DNA of 12,460 nt from positions 1 to 12,460 of the forward strand of contig JAXMAR010000080.1 in assembly GCA_046350295.1 (NCBI GenBank), in the 5' to 3' direction. Both the position numbers and the translations under genes were made by a program. The notes under the pieces are model-generated. The model was not told where the DNA came from and ran no database searches. It saw only the letters and a program-made list of their open reading frames with translations. Source of the stretch: JAXMAR01 sp046350295. Its GTDB lineage: Bacteria > Planctomycetota > Planctomycetia > Gemmatales > Gemmataceae. Of the stretch, positions 1 to 5,600 are shown one piece after another (position 1 is the stretch's first letter; each line of letters starts with the position of its first letter).

Positions 1-438
1 GTTGAGGCCGCGCTCGATGGCGTAGGTGAGGTGGACCCAGCGGAAAGCGGGTGGGGTGGTGAGGATGACGATGTCGCCCCGGCGGAGCGTGTCCATGGCG
101 CGGCGGTAGCCGTCGAAGCCGATGAACTTGCGGTCGTTGGGGACGTCGACGGTGCGCTCGAAGGCGCGGTGGAGCGATTCGTAGGAGGAGCGGAGGCGAG
201 CGGGGAAGACATCGGCCATCGCGGTGAGCTGGACGGGGCCGGCGCGGGTGGCGAGGGCGTTTTCGGCGGCGCCGGTGCCACGGCCGCCGCAGCCGACGAG
301 GGCGATCTTGATGGTACCGGCTTCACCGGCGTAGACATTGGGGACGACCATGCCGGCGAGGGCGGAGGTGGCGGCGACGGCGGCGGTGGTCTTGAGCGCA
401 TCGCGACGGGAAACGCCGCTTCGCTTCTTTTGCGTCAT
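1..438 (-). CDS. Gfo/Idh/MocA-family oxidoreductase, Tat-exported, N-terminal part (runs off left edge)
   Basis: The 146 visible codons start at an ATG at 438-436, preceded by GAGGAG at a normal distance. The N-terminus carries a twin-arginine signal (SRRDALK, arginines 11 and 12), then an Ala-rich hydrophobic stretch to about residue 38 (VYAGEAG). A Rossmann nucleotide-binding turn GCGGRGTG follows at residues 49-56. An acidic residue, D76 in MADVF, sits where the family contacts the NAD(P) ribose, and the segment IVILTTPPAFRWVH fits the second conserved strand and its TPP turn. Members of this family with Tat signals are very numerous in Planctomycetes and are usually annotated as periplasmic NAD(P)-dependent sugar or inositol dehydrogenase-like proteins. 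The catalytic domain is outside the window, so the substrate cannot be told. The gene is divergent from the toxin-antitoxin module to its right. Confidence 0.93.
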   Translation of the reverse strand, partial: MTQKKRSGVSRRDALKTTAAVAATSALAGMVVPNVYAGEAGTIKIALVGCGGRGTGAAENALATRAGPVQLTAMADVFPARLRSSYESLHRAFERTVDVPNDRKFIGFDGYRRAMDTLRRGDIVILTTPPAFRWVHLTYAIERGLN

Positions 439-535
439 GGAGGACTCCTCGGTGGGGTGGGAGAGTAATGGAAGCGGCCGGGGCAAGGCCGGCGAGCATT
501 TGGTTATCTTGACGGGTGGGGCGGGGGATGACAAG

Positions 536-555
536 GGAAAAGCATGGCGAGGCCC
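536..555 (+). repeat. Direct repeat, left unit, flanking the toxin-antitoxin module
   Basis: The 20-bp sequence ggaaaagcatggcgaggccc recurs at 1509-1528 with one mismatch (G to A at position 12). The left unit forms the left arm and part of the loop of the hairpin at 538-575. The two units bracket the antitoxin/toxin pair and are about 970 bp apart. Confidence 0.6.
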
Positions 556-575
556 GCTGGCATGCCGTGCTTTTT
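538..575. terminator. Terminator-like hairpin with T-tract (or dispersed repeat hairpin)
   Basis: The left arm AAAAGCATGGC (538-548) pairs with the right arm GCCGTGCTTTT (564-574) to form an 11-bp stem with one G-T wobble and a 15-nt loop. Five T residues (571-575) end the right arm on the plus strand, and the complement of the left arm gives a T-run on the minus strand, so it could act in both directions. Its place is odd: it lies between two divergent gene starts, where neither neighbour needs a terminator. It may be a leftover from a lost gene or a repeat-type hairpin. Confidence 0.4.
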
Positions 576-719
576 CGCTTGCAGGAGGTAGCGGGACGGA
601 CGGCCTTGCGACCCGGTATTACGGCTTGGAGGCGGCGCGATGGGTGCGCGAGCTGGAAAAAAGTGAGGCACGGACCGCGCCCTGGCCGGTCCCTGCGCCC
701 TCCTTGTGCCACGGTCGTG

Positions 720-725
720 TACAAT
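720..725 (+). promoter_or_regulatory. Possible -10 element of the toxin-antitoxin operon
   Basis: TACAAT lies 32 bp before the antitoxin start codon and is the best match to a housekeeping -10 box in this GC-rich region. No -35 hexamer at standard spacing is convincing: TTGTGC at 704-709 is too close. Treat it as weak. Confidence 0.2.
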
Positions 726-757
726 GCCGCAGAGGCAAATTCCGCGCGGAGGACACC

Positions 758-970
758 ATGGCGATCACAGTTGAAGCCGTGTACGAGAACGGCCTGCTCA
801 AGCCGACGCGACCACTGCCGCTCCAAGAACATCAAAAGGTTGTGATCATCGTACAACCTGCAGTCAGCCGCGTGCGCCCGACGGCCGGGTTGATGGGTTG
901 GACGGGTAGCCAGGAAGAGGCGGATTTCGTTGCCACGAGTCCGGAACTCGATCCGCAGGAGAACGAATGA
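758..970 (+). CDS. AF2212/DUF104-like antitoxin of a VapBC-type module
   Basis: This 70-residue protein starts at an ATG preceded by GGAGG at 748-752. The N-terminal pattern ITVEAVYENGLLKPTRPLPLQ, followed by the hydrophobic strand KVVIIVQ (about residues 3-33), is the signature of the AF2212-like (DUF104) antitoxin family, which is usually 60-80 residues long. The C-terminal half is polar and acidic (GSQEEADF...SPELDPQENE), as expected for a tail that wraps round and blocks a PIN toxin. No classical DNA-binding domain such as AbrB or RHH is visible. Its stop codon overlaps the next start in an ATGA, so the two genes are translationally coupled. The call rests on the motif and on the PIN partner. 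Confidence 0.85.
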   Translation: MAITVEAVYENGLLKPTRPLPLQEHQKVVIIVQPAVSRVRPTAGLMGWTGSQEEADFVATSPELDPQENE

Positions 971-1467
971 TCTATGCGGACCTCGCGGCGGGCGCGACGG
1001 TATTCCTGGACGCCAGCCCGCTCATTCACCATTTCGAGCCCAATGCGGCCTTCGGACAAGCCAGCACCGAGTTCCTCGAACGCATCGAAAATCAAGAAAT
1101 CAATGGCGTCACTACCACGCACGTCGTTAGCGAGGTCGCCCACAGCCTGAGGACGATTGAGGCCATGCAGGCATTCGGTTGGAAGTCTGCCGGTATCGCG
1201 TTGCGGCTCCGTAACCACCCGGCCGAGATTCGAACGTTGAGTCGTTTTCGCCAGGCCGTTCAGGAAATCCCGCTCTTCAATGTTCGAATCCTGACCATCG
1301 ATCCCGCTTGGTTGGATGCGGCCGCGGCGCTCAGCCAACAAAGCGGTCTTTTGCACAACGACGCCCTGATCCTCGCAGCAATGCAGGGACATGGCCTGAC
1401 TAACCTTGCCAGTGCCGACGCCGATTTCGACCGCGTGGCCGGGATCAACCGTTTTGCCCCCGTTTGA
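967..1467 (+). CDS. PIN-domain ribonuclease toxin (VapC-like)
   Basis: This is a 166-residue protein. PIN-domain landmarks are in the expected order: FLDASPLIH with D15 near the N-terminus, VSEVAH with E56, HNDALILAAM with D132, and LASADADFDRV with D151 (D153 and D155 nearby). These acidic residues would form the Mg2+/Mn2+ site of a single-strand-specific RNase. In VapBC systems such toxins cleave tRNA or rRNA unless bound by their antitoxin. All four catalytic acids are present, so the toxin looks intact. It is slightly longer than a minimal VapC (about 130 residues), which suits the longer PIN proteins paired with AF2212-like antitoxins. Its start overlaps the antitoxin stop. The RNA target cannot be told from sequence. 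Confidence 0.9.
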   Translation: MIYADLAAGATVFLDASPLIHHFEPNAAFGQASTEFLERIENQEINGVTTTHVVSEVAHSLRTIEAMQAFGWKSAGIALRLRNHPAEIRTLSRFRQAVQEIPLFNVRILTIDPAWLDAAAALSQQSGLLHNDALILAAMQGHGLTNLASADADFDRVAGINRFAPV

Positions 1468-1508
1468 TCGCGAGTAGAGTTCGCTTCGCCTTACGTGAGC
1501 GGCGATCA
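1465..1508 (+). repeat. Weak inverted repeat just after the toxin gene
   Basis: TGATCGC (1465-1471, which includes the toxin stop codon) is complementary to GCGATCA (1502-1508), with a 30-nt spacer. There is no T-run after it, so it is at best a weak transcript-end structure. The right arm directly abuts the second direct-repeat unit at 1509. Confidence 0.2.
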
Positions 1509-1528
1509 GGAAAAGCATGACGAGGCCC
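1509..1528 (+). repeat. Direct repeat, right unit, flanking the toxin-antitoxin module
   Basis: ggaaaagcatgacgaggccc matches the unit at 536-555 in 19 of 20 positions, in the same orientation. The matching right arm of the hairpin found with the left unit is absent here: the following bases (ttcgcgac) do not match. The rest of the 161-bp interval 1468-1628 contains no gene I can support. Confidence 0.6.
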
Positions 1529-1628
1529 TTCGCGACACCGCGTCCGCTCGCGCATATCATCTCCCGTAGCTTGCGCTCATATCCGTCCCCAGACTCGCCG
1601 ATCCTCGTCTCGGCTAAAGGTAGTCGCG

Positions 1629-2351
1629 ATGGCAAGCCCACCGTTCGAACGGCCCATGCCCGACCGGCTGGATCAGATCGACACCGATTGGTCGCTCGTC
1701 TTCGAGCCGGCGCACGTGGTCTTGCGCTACGCCCATGCCGTGCAATGTTATCTCCAGGCTCTGGTGCGCAACGAGCATGACGCCGAAGAGGTCGCCCAGG
1801 AGTTCTTTCTCTGGGTGAGCCAGAACGGTCTGCCGCGGGCGAGCCAGGATCGCGGCCGCTTTCGCGACTATCTGAAAAAGGTGGTCCGCAACAAGGCGCT
1901 GAACTTCCTGCGCGACAAGGGTCCCCGCTCGTTCAATACCGACCTTCTCAAAGTCCCGGCCCCGGAGGACACGCGCGGGATTCCCGATCAGGAATGGCTC
2001 GTGCACTGGCGTGGTTGTCTACTCAAACGGACCTGGCGCCGCCTCGAAGATTACCAGGCGCATTCGCCGAAGGGCCGCTACCATACCGTGCTGCTCTTGT
2101 GCGCGACGTATCCGGGTGAGGATTCGGCGAGTCTCGCGGCGCGGGCCGCCGCGATGGAAGGGAGCACGATGGCGGCGGACGCTTTTCGCAAGCAAGTCAG
2201 CCGGGCGCGTCGCGTGTTCGCCGAGTTGCTCGTTCACGAGGTCGCCGAGACGATCGACAAGCCAAGCCCAAGCGATGTGGAGGAAGAGCTCACCGATCTG
2301 GGGCTGATGCGATATGTTCGCGACTATCTGCCGATCCGGCGCCGCGTTTGA
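1629..2351 (+). CDS. ECF-type RNA polymerase sigma factor
   Basis: This 240-residue protein looks like a sigma-70-family factor of the ECF-like type abundant in Planctomycetes. Region 2 spans about residues 33-97: DAEEVAQEFFLWV (51-63) is the core-polymerase-binding helix, and GRFRDYLKKVVRNKALNFLRDK holds the -10 recognition helices. After a linker, region 4 is about 165-210, with a helix-turn-helix in MAADAFRKQVSRARRVFAELL that would read the -35 element. The C-terminal tail DVEEELTDLGLMRYV, as I remember it, is typical of this planctomycete subgroup. No anti-sigma factor or Ser/Thr kinase gene lies beside it. The start at 1629 has a modest AAAGG upstream; the Met at residue 10 is an alternative without a visible ribosome binding site. 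The next gene on this strand is the giant surface protein, a plausible but unproven target. Confidence 0.85.
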   Translation: MASPPFERPMPDRLDQIDTDWSLVFEPAHVVLRYAHAVQCYLQALVRNEHDAEEVAQEFFLWVSQNGLPRASQDRGRFRDYLKKVVRNKALNFLRDKGPRSFNTDLLKVPAPEDTRGIPDQEWLVHWRGCLLKRTWRRLEDYQAHSPKGRYHTVLLLCATYPGEDSASLAARAAAMEGSTMAADAFRKQVSRARRVFAELLVHEVAETIDKPSPSDVEEELTDLGLMRYVRDYLPIRRRV

Positions 2352-2626
2352 TTGTTACAAGGTTAAGCGATTGTCATTTGTCGCAAATCTCGCGCTGAAG
2401 TCCATTTGTGCTGTCAGCCGCGTTCTTTTTTCGTTTCCGGGTCACAACGGCTGCCGCGCCGTGTACTGTGGGCGAAGGTGAAGGAGAGCCCCGTACTCGC
2501 ACACGTCCGCCCAAGTCCTTCACCGCCGCGCGACGCGCCTTCGGCGTTGGCACATGTCCGATCATTCATCCAGCGGATTCCGACAACAGACTTCAAGGAT
2601 CCGGATCTGCGCAGCTGGGAGCACGC
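2352..2626 (+). other. Leader region before the giant gene
   Basis: The first 100 bp or so are AT-richer than the surroundings, which is where a promoter might sit. They contain a short symmetric element ATTTG-TCG-CAAAT at 2376-2388. Farther on, GGTGAAGGA (2477-2485) can pair with TCCTTCACC (2516-2524) across a 30-nt loop, a possible 5'-leader hairpin. The frame of the giant gene stays open back to an ATG at 2408, but the extra residues there look non-coding. GGGAG at 2617-2621 is the ribosome binding site that favours the start at 2627. No terminator is evident after the sigma factor gene. Confidence 0.35.
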
Positions 2627-5600
2627 ATGTTCGAGAGCTTTCTGCAGAAACTCTCTAACCTCTTTCAAGTTTCGAAACACCGACGCGCCCGCCGCCGACC
2701 CCCGCCGCGGGCGACGCTTCTCCTGGAAAGTCTCGAGTCACGCGATGCGCCGGCGGCCTTGACATGGGCCCCAGGCGTGAGCTTGCCTACGGCGGAAGGC
2801 GGGCTCGTCGCGCAGCCGGAAGGGACAAGCCTGCTGGCCTTGGCCGGACCGACGACCTCATCGTACAACCTCTCCGTCACCGATCCGACCTGGCAGGCGA
2901 GCATGACGCCGACGGTTCAACCGCTCGATTTCGCGCGCTCCTCGCCAGGCGTCGGACTCTTGCCCAACGGCTATTTCGTCGTCTATGGCGGCACGCAGAA
3001 CGGCTTCGCCACCTCGGCGGTCACCCAGTACGACCCGAACACGGTCACGGTCCCCGACGGGGCGACCAACCAGACGCGCTCGCTGCACGCGATGAACATG
3101 CCGCGCGCCCTGCTCGGCTCGGCCACCGATCCGTCGACCCACTTCGATTACGCTATCGGCGGCCAGAACAACAACGGCACGCCGATGGCCACGATGGAGG
3201 CGTACAACCCGACCACGAACACCTGGGCGTATCTGGCTTCGTTGCCGCAAACGTTGTACTCCGAGTCGGCGCTCAGCGACGGCGCCGGCCATATCTACAC
3301 CTTCGGCGGCGTCGGCGCCGATGGCGCGATCACGAGCAACGTCTATCGCTATACCAGCGCGACCAATACCTGGGACCAGGTCGCGTCGCTGCAAGTCGGC
3401 GTGCGCGATAGCGCCGCCGTCCTCGGACCGAATGGCGCCATCTATGTCCTGGGGGGCGTGACGGCCGCCGGGACGACCGCCACGGTGGAGAGCTACAGCC
3501 CCGCGACCAACGCCTGGACGCTCCAGACCTCGCTTCCGCAAGCCGTCAGTTCGGCGGCCGCCGTGGTCGATTCCCTGGGACGCATCGAGATCCTCGGCGG
3601 TTACGACGCGAGCGGCGCCGCGACCACTTCGATCTTCATCAGCCAGAAACTTACGCAGGCCGATCTCGCGCCGACGATCACCTCGACCCCGGCGAGAAGT
3701 GTCGTCGTCAACGCGACATACCGCTACCAGGTTCTGTCCACGGCCAATCCACAGGCTACTTACACGCTCACCGGCCCGGCCGGCATGACGATCGACGCGA
3801 ACACCGGCTTGGTTTCCTGGGCGCCGAGCTATGCCACGGAAGGGGTCTACAACGTCACGGTCGTCGCCGGCAATAGCGTGGGTCAGGCGTCCCAGACCTT
3901 CTCGGTCGCCGTGCAGCCGGAGACGCCGACCGGATTGACGGGCGCCGGCGCCGCCACAAACGCGATTACTTGTTCGTGGAACGCCACGGCGGACCCGAAC
4001 GTGACCGGCTACAACATTTACCGGCGCACGTTCCTCCATGATCCCAGAGGCTCCGGCGGGACCTATCACTATTCCCTCGTGGCCGCCAACGTCGCGGCGA
4101 ATTCAGTGACCATCTCGGGAACGAGCGTCGGCGGGACGTACCTGATCTCGGCGGTCAACAGCGCCGGCGTGGAATCGGCACGCACGCCGGTCGTCAGCGT
4201 GGCGACGCTCTCGGCCCCGAGCCTCTGGGGGGCCATGACCACGGGTGGGGCAGTGATCTCCAGTCTCAACCTCGATGTCGGCCAGACGGGACAGATCTAC
4301 TTGCTGGCTTACGGCAACGAGGCGCCGACTTTCTCTCTGGTTGACGGGCCGGGCACCGAGGTGTCCGTTGACAGCACGACCGGCCTGGTGACCTTCACGC
4401 CCAGCCCGGCCGACATCGGCTCCGCGACATTCACCTTCGCCGCGACCAACAGCGTCGGCACGTCGACGAACACGTTCACGTTCATTGTGTCGGCCCTGAA
4501 TCCGACGATTTCGGTCAGCGGCGGGCCGTTCACCTATGACGGGAACGTTCATGCCGCCGGCGCCGGCGCGGTCGGGGCCGACGGGCTCACTCCCGTCAAC
4601 GGCAACTTCGATTTCACCTACGACGACGGGGTGAACCCGCCGACCGCGACCGCGCCGACGGCGGCCGGCACGTACGCGGTCACCGCGACCTTCACCAGCG
4701 CCGATCCCTACTATGCGAACGCCACCGTGACCGGCAGCCTGACCATCGATCCGGCGACGCCAACGATCACCGTCAGCAGCGGCCCGTTCGACTTCGACGG
4801 CAATCCGCACGAAGCGACGGCGACGGCCCTCGGCGTCGACGGCGCGACGCCCGTCGACGGCAGCTTCCAGATCACCTACGACGGCGACCCCAATCCGCCG
4901 ACCGGCCCCGGTCTTTACATCGTCACCGCCGATTTCTTCAGCAACGATCCCAACTATGCCTCGGCGACGGTGACCGCCAATCTGATCATCAACAGCCCGG
5001 GCCCGGCGACACCGAGCCTGTCCCTCGTGGACGGCTCGACGACCTATGACGGCAGCGCGCACGCGGACTCAGCAAGCGCCGTCGGCCTTGACGGCGTGAC
5101 CCCCGTCAACGGCGCCTTCATCATCACCTACAACGGCTCAACGGCGGCGCCGACGAACGCCGGCGTTTATGACGTGCTTGCCACCTTCATCAGCTCGGAT
5201 GTCGACTACGGCAACGCCACTACCACCGGTACGTTGACGATCGACGCGGCAACGCCCACGCTCGTCGTCGATCAAACTCCCTTCTACTACGACGGCACGG
5301 GCCACAGCGCTTTGGTAACGGCGCTGGGCGTGGACCAGGCGACCGCCGTCGACGGCACGTTCAGCGTGACTTACAACGGTTCTTCGACGCCGCCGGTCAA
5401 CGCGGGCCTCTATGACGTGACGGTGGCTTTCGACAGCGACGATCCGAACTATGGCTCGACAAGCATCACGAGCTCGATCACGATCCTGCCCGCGACGCCC
5501 TCCGTCGGGCTACTCAACGGCGAGTGGTATTTCACGTACAACGGCGCGCCGCGATCCGTCGCCGGCAGCGCCGTCGGCATCGATGGCGTGACGCCGATCG

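Larger units (their letters stand above)
439..757. other. Divergent intergenic region without a convincing gene
   Basis: This 319-bp stretch separates the start of the minus-strand oxidoreductase from the plus-strand antitoxin. Open frames across it are Arg/Gly/Pro-rich shadows without family signals. It contains a strong terminator-like hairpin at 538-575, one unit of a direct repeat at 536-555, and a possible -10 element and ribosome binding site next to the antitoxin. I see no other gene or RNA in it. Confidence 0.6.

Noticed and set aside
338..970. A longer start for the antitoxin giving 210 residues
   Set aside because: The added 140 residues are low-complexity and cross the hairpin region. 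The ATG at 758 has a strong GGAGG and gives the usual family length.
536..1528. The direct repeats considered as the ends of an insertion sequence
   Set aside because: They are direct instead of inverted, and there is no transposase or integrase gene between them.
1517..1780. An 87-codon plus-strand frame between the toxin and the sigma factor
   Set aside because: It overlaps the sigma factor start in another frame and has no recognisable features.
2408..2626. Start of the giant protein at 2408 (73 extra residues)
   Set aside because: The extra residues show no signal peptide or motif and lack a clear ribosome binding site, while 2627 has GGGAG and places LESLESRDAPA at the usual distance from the N-terminus. 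Not fully excluded.
2858..5062. Long minus-strand open frames (403 and 319 codons) opposite the giant gene
   Set aside because: Arg/Gly/Val-rich shadow translations of the repeat-rich plus-strand gene, without family motifs or ribosome binding sites.
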